A stretch of 64,000 bases of DNA from Norana najaformis (GCA_964023275.1 OZ029916.1:42134896-42198895), one strand, 5' to 3'; shown: positions 41,460 through 51,769, numbered from the stretch's first letter. Notes: a model not told the origin generated them from the letters alone. Made by a program: numbers and translations.

Positions 41460-41722
41460 ATGAGACACATTCATGGGTAGAAAGTGTTAGCGGCTTCATT
41501 TATTTAGCTCCGACATATGAGGAAGGGTGGATAGTCCTGTCCCTCGCCGCCGAATTTTCCCACTGACAGTGTAAGGTTAGTGTACTCATTAGAACCGAGC
41601 TGGCTAGGTGGTGCAAGAGGAGCCGAAATCTCGCAACAAATTTCAGCTCTGGCGAAGATTTGAACTCCATATCTCTTGACTGAGAGTCTTGACGCTAACC
41701 ACTAAACTATTGCGCACCCCAT
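41460..41722 (-). mobile_element. tRNA-derived SINE (third family)
   Basis: Minus strand: the A-box-like TAGTTTAGTGGTTAG lies at 41709-41695 and the B box GGAGTTCAAATCT at 41668-41656. A body of about 190 bp follows, with GCGGCGAGGGACAGGAC near its 3' end. Confidence 0.65.
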
Positions 41723-42270
41723 GGATAACTGCAGATAGCTGAAAACCACAGCCCCACTTGCACGTGACCGACCGGCCAATCGTCACAGCAGACTGACGTC
41801 TCTACCCCTCAGAAAATAGTCTTAGATGCTGACTTGTTCCGCCTTTTTAAAGCCTTCTGACGACTCTGTTAGTGTATGATCACGTCTCTGACTGCAGTGG
41901 ATGCGGCGCCCAGCCGACCGCGATGCAATCGAAGCCTCCTTAATGTAATGGTTCCCTCAGGTCTCGTCCGTCAAGCTCCCCAGAGCTGCCCTAGCACAAC
42001 ACCTGTCGTCACGAATTAGACGCCTCTATTTTCAGATTTCCGCTTTATGAACGCAGACATATACACCGATTCAGTGACACTCACACGCGCACACACACAC
42101 GTACATAAACAGATATTGACAATGACACACACACACAAGTTACAGCCACTCTTTGAATAGCCATCAGACAGACCATCCAGATTGCGGAATACTCATGCAG
42201 ATAACCCTCTTCCTGTTCTGTCTTCAGAAGTTCCTAAAAATAGCTACATAAATGCTTTGATGTGTACATA
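41723..42270. other. No supported gene
   Basis: Contains a short CA-rich tract at 42083-42140; otherwise nothing recognised. Confidence 0.4.
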
Positions 42271-42274
42271 CACA

Positions 42275-42412
42275 GAACTATTACTACCACTGCTACTACT
42301 ACCACTACTACTACTGCCATCACTGCTACTACCACTACTATATATCCGTATAAATAAATAAAATAAAAACTACTACTACTACCACCACCACTGCTACTAC
42401 TACTGCCGTCAA
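42275..42412. repeat. (ACT)n-type trinucleotide tract, interrupted
   Basis: CTACTACTACCACTACTACT and similar. The Gly/Ser/Val-rich minus-strand frame is an artefact. Confidence 0.9.
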
Positions 42413-43008
42413 GGTCCTTCGGTGCAAATGTAGTTGCATCTTGGCAACTCTTTAAGTTAAACATTACTCACCGTTATGTAGCGTTTGGTTGATTCGCAGC
42501 ATCGTGGAACAACCTCTGATGAAAGACAAAACGCTAAATCTAAATGACTTAGGCCTATACAAGTAGGCCTACTGTACAATCACCCCTACATAATTTCGAA
42601 ATTGTTCCAAAGCGTATGCTTCTCACTATTTGCTTATTATTTATTTATTAAAAGCACTTAAAACGGACCCGAAGTAAGTAAATCTGAACCTGAGTGACAT
42701 ATTCCTCGTTCTCATTGAATTACAATTCTGTTTAAAGAGCAGAATTGGTTGTACAGAGACTGTCTTTCCTCTGAGAACAACTTCTGAGCGTTTCACCAAT
42801 AGGGTAGTTCAATATTTGGATACAGGAAAAGCGCTTGACAGCGTTGTACATAGGAAACTGTTTCATTCCTTGTTGCAGTGGAGCATATATCCAGCTTTAG
42901 TATACCCCCACATAATTGGCAATTTCTAAGACCTTTTAAATCTCTTCCAAAACTTTCCAAGGGATTATGATTATGAAATTTCATTTTCATTTGAATCGAC
43001 CTATATCG
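42413..43008. other. No recognisable feature
   Basis: A minus-strand frame (42793-43089) has no recognised domain. Confidence 0.4.
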
Positions 43009-43009
43009 T

Positions 43010-43230
43010 AAGGAAATGTAGGCTAGCAATACCGGGAATTTATGACTAATCAATTCTAATCCATAACTTACGCTAGCAGTGTCGGGCATTTATCACTCTA
43101 ATTTATTCTAATCTATTCTAATCTAAAAATTTAGGCTAGCAGTATCGGGCATTTATTACTCTAATTTAATCTAATCTAATGACTTCTTTACTGCTGTAAA
43201 CTTATGCCTTGCGTGTTGCGATAATGGCGC
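43010..43230. repeat. TAGGCTAGCAATACCGGG repeat, three short copies, with reversed GATTA-family LINE end
   Basis: GGCTAGCAATACCGGGAATT, CGCTAGCAGTGTCGGGCATT and GGCTAGCAGTATCGGGCATT are separated by TCTAATCTATTCTAATC tracts; TCTAATGACTTCTTTACTG follows. A related cluster is at 43990-44150. Confidence 0.7.
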
Positions 43231-43985
43231 CATAAAAGTATTGGGATCAGACCAAATCAGATTAACCACAATAGTGTCTTCCTTTCAGCAGACATTAACT
43301 CAATAATGAAGGTCTCTACAACGGGATGGATGGATCCAACGGTTTAACGACATCTTGTGGCACTAATGGCCGTTGACGTCGATTGGAAAATTTTCTGTAC
43401 AGTACTTGTTTCCACTGGTATTCTACCTGTTCAAAATTTCAATTGACGCGTGGGTGTTTCACTGTATGTGTTTTTATCTGTCTGTGTGTTTTTGTATGGT
43501 AGTGTCTGTCGTTCTGTCTGTTGCATATTGAGTTTTGTTGGCCTTTGTCTATGTTGTTATATGGGAGTGTGCTCGCCTTTGTGTATGTTGTTCAATCTTA
43601 GCAGACCTATATGCTTTTTATGAATCTGTCGGTGACTTTCTTTGCTATTGAAGGGAAGTGTGCTTGTCTTTGTGGGTGCTGTTACACGGACATGAGTCTC
43701 CGTCCGTGGCCGACTGCATATAGCCTATGTTGTTTTCGAGGTGTTAGTCTCAATGCAAATGAATCCCAGACTATAAACCGCACACAGGTCTCTTTCTGTC
43801 TGATTACTTTTTCTGATGGCCAGTCGTTGTGGATTCGGACAGCGACCCAATTCCCCAGAGGGAAGAACGAGCGCTAGAATTAGGAAGAACTGTTGATGGA
43901 AAAGGAAACATGTCCTCCATTTGAGGAATAGGTTTGTCGGACCGCGGTAGAAGAATTCCGGCGATTGCTTGCGCGCCTGTAGCTT
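43231..43985. other. No supported gene
   Basis: GTTTAACGACATCTTGTGG and GGCCGTTGACGTCG near 43340-43380 resemble 26783 and 27310. The 88-codon frame at 43611-43877 has no recognised domain. Confidence 0.4.
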
Positions 43986-43989
43986 ACAG

Positions 43990-44152
43990 CGTAGCGAAAT
44001 GTAGACTAGCAACACCGGGAATTTATGACAAATCTAATTTGATCTAATCTAATAATTTATACTAGCAATATCGGTCATTTATCACTCTAATCTAATCTCA
44101 TGTAATCTAATGACTTCCCTACCGCTGTCATCGTAATGCGAAAGGCATTAAT
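43990..44152. repeat. Second TAGACTAGCAACACCGGG cluster with reversed LINE end
   Basis: GACTAGCAACACCGGGAATT and ACTAGCAATATCGGTCATTT with TCTAATCTAATC tracts, ending at TCTAATGACTTCCCTACCGC, parallel to 43010-43230. Confidence 0.7.
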
Positions 44153-44515
44153 TTAAATGAAACCGCAGTCAAAACTCGTAATCCATATTGAATTTCCCGT
44201 TTTCACTTATTTTATTACCCTATTTAACTGCCCAGGTTTTTCATTACTGTGTTTCTGTCAGAGTTTAGTTGGCAGCCATAACCCTACTGGTCTAACCAAT
44301 TCGAGACAACCCTATTTGCATGGACCTAAAACTCAGGAGGACAACGGCCGGATTTCCCTTGTATTCACTCCAGAGGGCTGTTCGGAGAATAGAAACGATC
44401 TGTAGTCTGTCTTCTGCTTTTTTATTCTGCTGGGTCTTTCTAGTGGATTACGACTGCGGACTGTGGTTTCAATACGAAGTGAACATCGACTTATTCTTAT
44501 CAGCCGGCTGTTTGC
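44153..44515. other. No supported gene
   Basis: Plus-strand frames at 44157-44405 and 44320-44601 show no host domain. LINE origin is possible. Confidence 0.4.
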
Positions 44516-44518
44516 GAG

Positions 44519-44695
44519 GCACGGTAGCCGGCTGCATAGAGTGCACGGCTTGTAACGCGGAGAATACTGTTTCGAGCTCCTCTCGGGTGATTACTGTGTA
44601 GCAACACTGGCCACGTCCTTCACTCACAGTTGCTTAGCACCATCGATCGATGCTTAGTCATTAGATAGTGGCGCTTAATAAATGCAAAATAATAA
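44519..44695 (+). mobile_element. tRNA-derived SINE (most complete copy of family 1)
   Basis: The A-box-like TAGCCGGCTGCATAGAG starts at 44525 and the B-box-like TGTTTCGAGCTCC ends at 44580. The body has GTGTAGCAACACTGGCCACG, TCACTCACAGTTGCTTAGC and CATCGATCGATGCTTAG; the 3' end is GGCGCTTAATAAATGC plus an AAT-rich tail that runs into the (GAT)n tract. Confidence 0.8.
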
Positions 44696-44715
44696 TGAAT
44701 AATAAATAACAATAC

Positions 44716-44803
<88 letters not shown>

Positions 44804-44812
44804 AATAATCAT
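44716..44812. repeat. (ATG)n trinucleotide microsatellite
   Basis: Pure GATGATGAT run of about 85 bp; poly-Met, poly-Ile and poly-His frames are artefacts. Confidence 0.97.
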
Positions 44813-44837
44813 CATCATAATCATAATGGATAACAAT

Positions 44838-45062
44838 AATGAATGCTGCCCCGTGGTCTCGCACAACGGCAAGGACGGGTGGCGCGTTCTCCTCCGTTGT
44901 GTCGTCTGTCTGGAACAGTTTGCCACTCGAGACACGATCTCTCGCCTCTTCAACGGCCCAGGAAATATTCTCTGACCGCATTAAGAGACCTCTTGGTGGC
45001 CATGCCGTAGCGCTATTTTGAGTTACCTAAAAAGCGCTATATAAGTTTTTCGATACATACAT
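44838..45062 (+). mobile_element. LINE ORF2 C-terminus with GGCGCTATATAA-type end
   Basis: The plus frame reads GAFSSVVSSVWNSLPLETRS, a LINE C-terminal motif, to a stop at about 45020. Then come AAAAAGCGCTATATAAGTTT and a short ATACATAC tail. This copy joins a LINE coding end to the GCGCTATATAA terminus seen elsewhere beside CATA arrays. Confidence 0.7.
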
Positions 45063-45705
45063 AATAATCATAAGTCGTCTATAGGCTAAATTTAGGCCTT
45101 CCTGTTTTAGCGTGCACTTAAATAAAGGCATCCAACGAGCGCAACAAATTTAGCCCAGCAAACGACTGACAAAACATTACATCAAAATTGCATGAACTTG
45201 TACCAGAGTTCTTTTAAGTTTCCTCTCAGCGATTGATGCTTATTTCTAACACGGCAGCCATATTTCAAAAACACTGGTTCAGAAGTTATCGTCATCTGGC
45301 GAATATGTTTGTAGTTATTAATGAATAGGACACGTGTTCAGCGCGCACACTTACTCCGTCGTGAATCTTGATAGAAGTCTGGTTTTAATTGGATTCGATT
45401 ACATTACTTTACACGGCATTGCCGTATTACATTGCACATTTGATCACATTGTGATTACCGTAGACAAGGCTAATAAATGCGATCTGAAATGTATTATGGT
45501 ACTGTCAGAATTCGAAGAATCGAAAATTTCAAAATTTGTTTATTGAACAATTAACAAGACGCTTAACCACACCGCACACTGATCACTCGTCGAGTCCTTA
45601 AATTATCACGATGATCCAAGACGAAACTCCTTTGTTGATAGTATACCATCTAACCAGGTTTCTCAGCTCATGTTCCATCGAGATTAAAGCAAATGACGAG
45701 TCCGT
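45063..45705. other. No recognisable feature
   Basis: Unique-looking sequence; the 70-codon frame at 45334-45546 has no domain. Confidence 0.4.
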
Positions 45706-45706
45706 C

Positions 45707-45874
45707 AAATCCTGATCCTTTTTCGTTCTTTCATCCTGTGCGTCATCCTTCTCTTGGTTTCTCCATCTGAACCTGAATCTCCTCGCCATCAAATCCTTGT
45801 CCTTTTTCATTCTTTCATCCTGTGCATCATCCTTCTCTTGGTTTCTCCATCTGAACCTGAATCTCCTTCGGCCA
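45707..45874 (-). repeat. 84-bp tandem duplication with a charged open frame
   Basis: Two adjacent 84-bp units starting AAATCCTGATCC and AAATCCTTGTCC. On the minus strand both read a charged 28-residue unit with RFRFRWRNQEKDDAQDER. It is unrelated in sequence to the large 84-bp array. No start, splice or domain evidence supports a gene. Confidence 0.85.
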
Positions 45875-45889
45875 GACCCAAACACTTAG

Positions 45890-46010
45890 CCAGAAAACAA
45901 CATTGCTACAACACACAACATTTCGTCGGACCCCAACATTTCGCCAAATCTCGTCACACCCAAGAATTTCGCCGGACCCCAGCATTTCGCCAGACCCTAC
46001 CCCCAACCGG
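45890..46010. repeat. Degenerate AACATTTCGCCGGACCCC repeat
   Basis: CAACATTTCGTCGGACCCC, AACATTTCGCCAAATC, AGAATTTCGCCGGACCCC and AGCATTTCGCCAGACCC; a related group (ACATTTTGCCAGACCC, AACATTTTGCCACACTCC) is at 46455-46510. Confidence 0.75.
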
Positions 46011-46450
46011 AGCTTTATATATGGAACATATGAAGCTTATATAACAGCATTCCCAAATGAGCTACGCACGTCTTAAATGTGGGTCCATTTGATTCCATAT
46101 ACCGGACATATGAAGCCCACATGGGAATAATGTCATATGTCCTTGTTATGTCTTATATGCGATGTTCCTGTTGGGATAGCATTTTTCCACACCATACACT
46201 CTTTAAGGTAATGTCAACAAACAGCAAACACTTAAACAGCATGACCGCTCATAAACATCAATCGTCTAGTAATCCGACAGTCACTGTGGCCTATAGTTAG
46301 ACATTACTGTTGCCTCTTGAAATAATCAGACAAAACCGTTTGGGGGGCAGGCTATGACGAATGTGCTTTAGCATCAGCCATGTAGTTCTAACTTTACACC
46401 AGACATTTAATGTCTGGAAGCCTTCTAGTCACAAAGGTCTGCTCTTTTCA
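46011..46450. other. No supported gene
   Basis: Contains two ACATATGAAGC-type repeats at 46027 and 46107; otherwise unique. Confidence 0.4.
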
Positions 46451-46552
46451 GAGGGTAACATTTTGCCAGACCCAAACATTTTGCCACACTCCAATATTTT
46501 GTCACTCTTAACATCAAATCTTGGATCCGCCCGTTTCCTCTTCTGGCGTCAC

Positions 46553-46568
46553 GCCCCCCCCCCCCCCA
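46553..46568. repeat. Poly-C run
   Basis: About 15 consecutive C residues, prone to slippage and sequencing error. Confidence 0.9.
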
Positions 46569-46689
46569 CCGATTCATTACATCTAATACATGCATCTAAA
46601 CATTTATATAGGTCCCTGAAAGTAAGAATGCCCTGAGAATTCGAAACAAGACAGTGTAGCACTGTTAATTACAACGGAAAACTTTGGAC

Positions 46690-47120
46690 CACAGAACTAG
46701 TGGCTCGTGGAACAAGTGCACATGGAACCAACACCATTGGAACTTGTAACCATTATCAGTAGAGGTAATTCCTGTGGAGCAAGAAATCTTGGAACAGGTG
46801 CCTCTGCAATCTACGACCCAGGATCTAGTTCCACAAAAGTAGTAGGCCTACTTCTGAAAGTAGTAGCCCTTGAAGGAAGTTCCACGGAACGAGTAGCTTC
46901 AGATAGCCATTCGAACCAGCACTTCTGGCTTTAGAAACCACTGGTTCCATTTCCAGTCCATCTGGAACCAATCGTCCTTGAATCCGGTTTCATGGCATCA
47001 GTACTTCTGGACTAAGCAGTCCTTGAAAGCGGTTCCATGGAACGAGCAGCTTGAAACTGATAGCCACTGGAACCAGTACCGTTTCCACAGAACCAGTATT
47101 TCTGGTACTTCTGGAACGAG
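46690..47120. repeat. Degenerate GGAACCAGT-type repeat, 3' of the nuclear receptor gene
   Basis: GGAACAAGTG, GGAACCAAC, GGAACGAGTA, GGAACCAGTACCG and similar words recur about every 15-25 bp. The word resembles the GGAACCAGG core of the coding minisatellite in the receptor exon at 56346-56543, but the arrays are not obviously alignable. Confidence 0.6.
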
Positions 47121-47172
47121 TACCGCCACCACGCTCGACCGAAGAGATATGGTTCGACAGATGTAGTCCAGC

Positions 47173-47462
47173 CTAGATTTCTCCGTGGTTGTCCGCGGGC
47201 GACCTGTGCCCAGACGAAGGCGCATTTCTCAGTTCGTGTTCAACGAACGCACGAATGCCACCTAGCGTCGACATCTGACTGCAGAAGAGTGCCTCAACCA
47301 TGGATCCGTTGATGCCGAACAGAGTGTAGAGCGTCAACAGGAGCTTCGAATATCGCAGCTTGTCGTTGCCATGGAGATGACCGACAAGTGCGTGGAGGTC
47401 CTGAACCGCCTCGGAACTGATCTTCTTCGCCAGATCGGATCTCGAAAGAACACCAGCCGAAC
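47173..47462 (-). CDS. Nuclear receptor, last exon (C-terminal half of the ligand-binding domain)
   Basis: Starts after a splice acceptor (TGTCTGTCGCAG at 47474-47463), with two bases completing a codon, then 95 residues to TAG at 47175-47173. The split Gly codon (G|GT, phase 1) matches the donor at 55808 exactly. Residues read as helices 8-11 of a nuclear receptor: AVQDLHALVGHL, LRYSKLLLTLYTL, then MVEALF, followed by IRAFVEHELRN in the place of the AF-2 helix. The VE-LF spacing to the last helix resembles NR2E and NR2F proteins (tailless, PNR, COUP-TF). The AF-2 keeps acidic residues but departs from the usual core. Start, donor and reading frame make this the terminal exon; a further downstream splice is possible but unneeded. 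Confidence 0.82.
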
Positions 47463-47474
47463 CTGCGACAGACA

Positions 47475-47730
47475 ATGCACGTCAAACTTCAAATCGAAAT
47501 TCAATACGTTTTTCGAATAACATGTCGTGCCGGAGAAAACTTTCACAAAATCGGAAATCTAGTAAGCGAGAAATCGCCGCAGATGGCCGTTCCGCTTAAA
47601 ATGGGTTCGAAACAGTTTAAGCCTAATTTTCACAAAGATGCGCAATATTACAACGAAACCAACAACATCATCACCATCATTACCGTATTACATTGCACAA
47701 CATTTGATTACATTATGAGTACCGTGGACA
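47475..47730. other. Intronic, no further feature
   Basis: Plus-strand frame 47475-47885 is open but without domains. Confidence 0.4.
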
Positions 47731-47761
47731 TTAATAATAATAATAATAATGATGGTGGTGG

Positions 47762-47798
<37 letters not shown>

Positions 47799-47812
47799 AA
47801 TAATAATAATAG
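47730..47812. repeat. (AAT)n and (GAT)n trinucleotide tract
   Basis: AATAATAATAATGATGG then about 13 GAT units and AAT again. Confidence 0.95.
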
Positions 47813-47957
47813 GCCTACTGTTACTCTTGAGCTGCTCAAATGCCGAGTTCTTCAGTGGGCATTTTTAAAACGTCCTGACACCTAGCGAATACAATTAAAC
47901 ACTTCTGAGGCTTAGTTTATATTTAAACTCGATGGATAATTGCTTTCTTCAACAACA

Positions 47958-48195
47958 ATCGTAATCCTAATCCCGAGATTTCTACAGCGCCCAACGAAAG
48001 CCACGTCACGGGGACCAGTTTATTCACAGGCGCTCAGTCAAAACAAAATCCATGGGTAAAAGTGTTCGGTTCCAGGTCAAGATCCCAGTCATGCAGAGAC
48101 AGCGTGGCTGCAACGGTGGATGATGTTTGGGATTGGAGCGGAAAGAGGGATAAGAGGAAGAAGGGGAGTCAGGATAGGATCTGTGAAACAGGAAT
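47958..48195 (-). mobile_element. LINE 3' end (TTTACGATTACGAT family), left arm of an inverted pair
   Basis: Reverse complement of the 48236-48545 copy: CCGAGATTTCTACAGCGCCC, AGTTTATTCACAGGCGCTCA, TTCCAGGTCAAGATCCCAG, to about 48195. The two copies face each other across a (GTC/ATC) tract. Confidence 0.75.
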
Positions 48196-48232
48196 GTCGT
48201 CGTTGTCGTCATCATCATCATCATCATCCAGT
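48196..48232. repeat. (GTC)/(ATC) tract between inverted LINE copies
   Basis: GTCGTCGTTGTCGTCATCATC and so on. Confidence 0.9.
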
Positions 48233-48235
48233 TTA

Positions 48236-48545
48236 TCCATCGTACGAACTCACCATCACTTCACCCCAGCAAACTCTGCGCAGATCTTTCACTCAAAACA
48301 CTCCTCTTCCACAGATTCTATCCCAATTCATCTTCTTCCCCATATCTATCCTGCTGATCCAATTTTAAACACCACCCACCGTAGCCATCTGACTGCCTGC
48401 CTGCCCGACTTTTGGTTCTTGACCTGGAACCAAACCCTTCTTGCCTATCGATTTTGATTTGACTGAGCGCCTGTGACTAAGCTGGTTTCCGAGACTTAGC
48501 TTTCATTGGGCGCTGTAGAAATCTCGAGTTTACGACTACGATTAT
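48236..48545 (+). mobile_element. LINE 3' end (TTTACGATTACGAT family), right arm
   Basis: CGAACTCACCATCACTTCAC, AAACACCACCCACCGTAGCC, CTTGACCTGGAACCAAACCC, TGCCTATCGATTTTG, GAGCGCCTGTGACTAAGCTG and TCGAGTTTACGACTACGATT in the order seen in the longest copy (61545-62165). Confidence 0.8.
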
Positions 48546-48563
48546 AAATGCATGCAGATGATA

Positions 48564-48570
<7 letters not shown>

Positions 48571-48660
<90 letters not shown>

Positions 48661-48672
48661 TATATATATATT
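48571..48672. repeat. (TA)n microsatellite
   Basis: About 100 bp of TA dinucleotides with one interruption. Confidence 0.97.
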
Positions 48673-49017
48673 ATATACTTTTGTTTATTTCTGACAGTTC
48701 CCCGGATGCGCTACATGATTAATCGTTTTTATTTGATTAGGTCAAACCGACCGTAATGTTCCGCTGACCTGTGTTCTATCCGGCTTAACTATAGAAACGA
48801 ACGGAGTAAACATCTACGCCTTTGCAGTCATGCGGTGTTGACGATGTCAAGGTCGCGAGAGATTGACAGACAAGGCACGTGGTTACAATTAGAGCAGGTG
48901 CTTCACTCACTCCTAACAGACTCCGCCAAAGCAATGGAAACTTAAACGGATTTTTGCTACTCCCTGATGAGAAGAAAAAGAGTTTAAAAGTTGAAAGGCA
49001 ACATTCGTCTCTGTAGC
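48673..49017. other. Intronic, no further feature
   Basis: The minus-strand 90-codon frame at 48785-49057 has no recognised domain. Confidence 0.4.
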
Positions 49018-49085
49018 TTCTCAGGTGCATAAAGGTGAAGGTAACACACTTCTCCACACGCCTCCATAGAAACTTCTCTTAAGCA
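49018..49085 (+). repeat. 55-bp dispersed minisatellite, single unit
   Basis: GCTTCTCAGGTGCATAAAGG, TGAAGGTAACACACTTC and ACACGCCTCCATAGAAACTT, matching the units at 2590-2965. Confidence 0.75.
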
Positions 49086-49093
49086 CGGTCCCT

Positions 49094-49212
49094 CGGTTAT
49101 CGTTATCGTAAACTCGAGATTTCTACAGAGCCCAACGAAAGCTAAGTTGCGGGAACCAGCTTATTCACAGGCGCTCAGTCAAAACAAAATCGATAGGGAA
49201 GATTCCTAACCC
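49094..49212 (-). mobile_element. LINE 3' terminal fragment (TTTACGATTACGAT family)
   Basis: CGTTATCGTAAACTCGAGAT, GCCCAACGAAAGCTAAG and AGCTTATTCACAGGCGCTCA, the reversed terminal signature, immediately beside a 55-bp repeat unit as at 2710. Confidence 0.75.
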
Positions 49213-49810
49213 TAACCCTGTTTCCCGGCTTCAACGTGTACTTCTGAACTTTGTAAGGAGGGCATTATTAAATTATAGTCGTATTGTAATGTATTGTACT
49301 GTATAAAGAATCCATCGTCGAGGCTCAAACACGGCCACAGCAACTAACGACTGGACACATTTGTCATGCTTCCAGCTAACTTTGGCAAGACCCTTGCCCA
49401 CCCCTTACTGAAATAGAATTTTGGGGACGAAACCAAACATTGCAACCAGACCATCTTGAGATTTAAAATAACAGCTCGTTGTTGTCTTGAAGAAAGTTTT
49501 CCAAACATATGACCTCATTACATTTTACAGGGTATATATTTCCACAAATTTATCAGTCCATACAAAGCTTATTGTACTGTTTGGATATAAACACTGCTGT
49601 TAGCAGCCCGTCTCTAGAATGAAATAATTACATCAAACCAAAAGCATGGTCCCTCCCAACGATGGACTTGTGACTGGTACACCAAGAACATGAACTGTTG
49701 AAGCAGAAGTATCGGTGACTACTTATTTAAGCAAAAGCAATGACATACATTAATCCATTCTCACAATACAAGTATAGTTTTACTCTATATTATTTCTAAA
49801 TTATTATAAT
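49213..49810. other. Intronic, no further feature
   Basis: A short CCTAACCCTAACCC telomere-like word at 49206-49220; otherwise unique. Confidence 0.4.
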
Positions 49811-49811
49811 A

Positions 49812-49960
49812 GTATTTATTATTATTATTAGTAGTAGTAGTATTACTATTATTATTATTTTAATTATAATAATAATAATTATTATTATTATTATGTAATA
49901 GCATAATCTTTATACATATATAACATATTAGTGTAATATAATACTATACATATATGTATA
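49812..49960. repeat. (ATT)n/AT-rich tract
   Basis: TATTATTATTATTAGTAG and AATAATAATAATTATTATT. Confidence 0.9.
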
Positions 49961-50475
49961 TATTTATGGATCTCCAAACGGCTTTCTATCATTGCCGTAC
50001 CATAACATAAAAACCATACCACAGAATACCATACGATACGATACACTGCACTGGATTTTACTACATGTGACTAGGCTAGACTGGACTAGACTTGACTACG
50101 CCAGATTAGAATTGTAAGACACGACCCTATATCAGGCCAGACTAAACCAAAGTTGAGTTGTAAGAGGCTAGACGACATTAGACTTAGACCCTGCGACAGT
50201 CCAGGGTCTAAAGGCCGTGAAACTAACAAGCCCTTTTATAACTAGACTATGGTACGGCTGAACTGGATTTAGAAGTCTCAAAGGCGTCGTGTTTTTAACG
50301 CGCGTAGGTGTAAAATACGTAACTGAGTATTACTATACATTAGTTATAATATGCTCTTGCACTTACCAACACATGTTAGCTATAACACCTGTTTGCACTT
50401 GCTAAATGCATGTTAGTTATAGTATGTTATTACTTACCAATACATGTTAGTTATTAATTATAACATATTATTTAT
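49961..50475. other. Intronic, low-complexity AT-rich, no gene
   Basis: ACTAGGCTAGACTGGACTAG-type decayed short repeats at 50050-50220 and ACATGTTAGTTATA-type repeats at 50340-50460. Confidence 0.4.
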
Positions 50476-50477
50476 AA

Positions 50478-50700
50478 AAAAAATGCTAGTTGACTGAATC
50501 TCACACAATGCACTGCATGGAAGAATCGAAGAAATAAGAAGCAAAGGAAGAAAACGACTACGTTGCATAGACAATATAAACGAAAACATAACAAGACTTG
50601 GACCAAACGCGAGAAAATCACTTGATTTGACAAATGACCGAAAAGAAGGGAGGTCATTTATTCGCACTCATCGCCGTCAAGTGGCTGGCTTAATCAGGTC
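50478..50700 (+). mobile_element. RTE-like LINE ORF2 C-terminus, copy 1
   Basis: The plus frame reads GRKRLRCIDNINENITRLG, then SLDLTNDRKEGRSFIRTHRR, then a stop region. This is the conserved last domain of RTE/related LINE polyproteins, also seen reversed at 51378-51560. It ends near GTAATGTAATGTAATG, a short tandem tail. Confidence 0.75.
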
Positions 50701-51328
50701 CCAATATGTGTAATGTAATGTAATGCGATGCATTACAGTTACAACTTGTATAACATTGTAAGTAGCACGCCTCTTTGTGGTTCTATCCGGGCTACAGCTA
50801 AACAGTTAAGTTCCGTGTGCTGTGTAGCCTACTGCTTAGTGCAATTACGTTACCACATATTACCAAATTTCAGGATGCGATTAGGCCTAGTTTTTGAGTA
50901 AACAAGCGCGGTGACCTCGGGCAAATCCAGACGGTTGCAGCAAACCCGGTTAACCAGACTTTTCCGTCAGCCACTGCGTGGCGCTGCTCGCAGCTGACTG
51001 GCCAATACGGTGCATCGGAGCGCCGCTTCGAATAGGCCTGGTTAGTACGCGGCGCTTGCCTCCGTGCACTCTTTCACGCAGGCATATAAGCCGCTTACAA
51101 TAACAGTAAGGTCATTCCTTCGGTACACAGTCATTAGTTTTGGCTTAAAAACACCAGAGGTTCACGCGAATTTTTGTGTCCTAGGTTCCGCTTATAAATT
51201 TTGCTTAAGGCGAAACTTCAATAGCTGTTGCGTTTCGGGCGACAGAATGCGGCATCCCTCTAGGATCAAATTATTTGTTAATAGTCTGCAGACGACAAGC
51301 GTCTATGCCACGGTTAATACTCACACAT
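50701..51328. other. Intronic, no further feature
   Basis: Unique-looking, relatively GC-rich sequence. A GCGGCGCTT-containing segment near 50950-51060 suggests an undefined repeat. Confidence 0.35.
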
Positions 51329-51330
51329 AC

Positions 51331-51331
51331 A

Positions 51332-51377
<46 letters not shown>
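51331..51377. repeat. (ATC)n tract = tail of an RTE-like LINE
   Basis: About 15 ATC units; on the minus strand it is the (GAT)n tail directly after the LINE coding end. Confidence 0.9.
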
Positions 51378-51378
<1 letters not shown>

Positions 51379-51560
51379 GTTCCTTGTGCCATTTGGCGGC
51401 GATGGGTGCGAATAAATGACCTCCATTCTTTTCGGACATTTGTCAAATCTAGTGCTTTTTTCTTGTCTAGTCCAAGTCTTGTTATGTCTTCGTTTATATC
51501 ATCTATCCAGCCTAGGCGTGGTCTTCCTTTGCGTCTCTTCCCTTCGACTCAAGAGACCAG
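51378..51560 (-). mobile_element. RTE-like LINE ORF2 C-terminus, copy 2, with (GAT)n tail
   Basis: Minus strand: KRRKGRPRLGWIDDINEDIT, then LTNVRKEWRSFIRTHRRQM and AQGT, running in frame straight into the GAT repeat, which would read as poly-Asp. Short tandem repeats at the 3' end are usual for RTE elements. Strongly 5'-truncated. Confidence 0.8.
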
Positions 51561-51769
51561 CACACCCATGCACACAAACAGTGAGTAAAGTAGAGACTAT
51601 AGACTGCTGCTGGTGGAGCAGGTCAGCCTGTGGCTTGTTGCAACTTGCATTTTGGGTTTTATTGTAGGCCGACTTGAACTGAGGATTAAGTTCGGAATGC
51701 GAAGCAGAAAACCATTAAACTAGACCAAATATTCGTCGAATCTGTGATATTTTTAATGCTTTTCACCTC

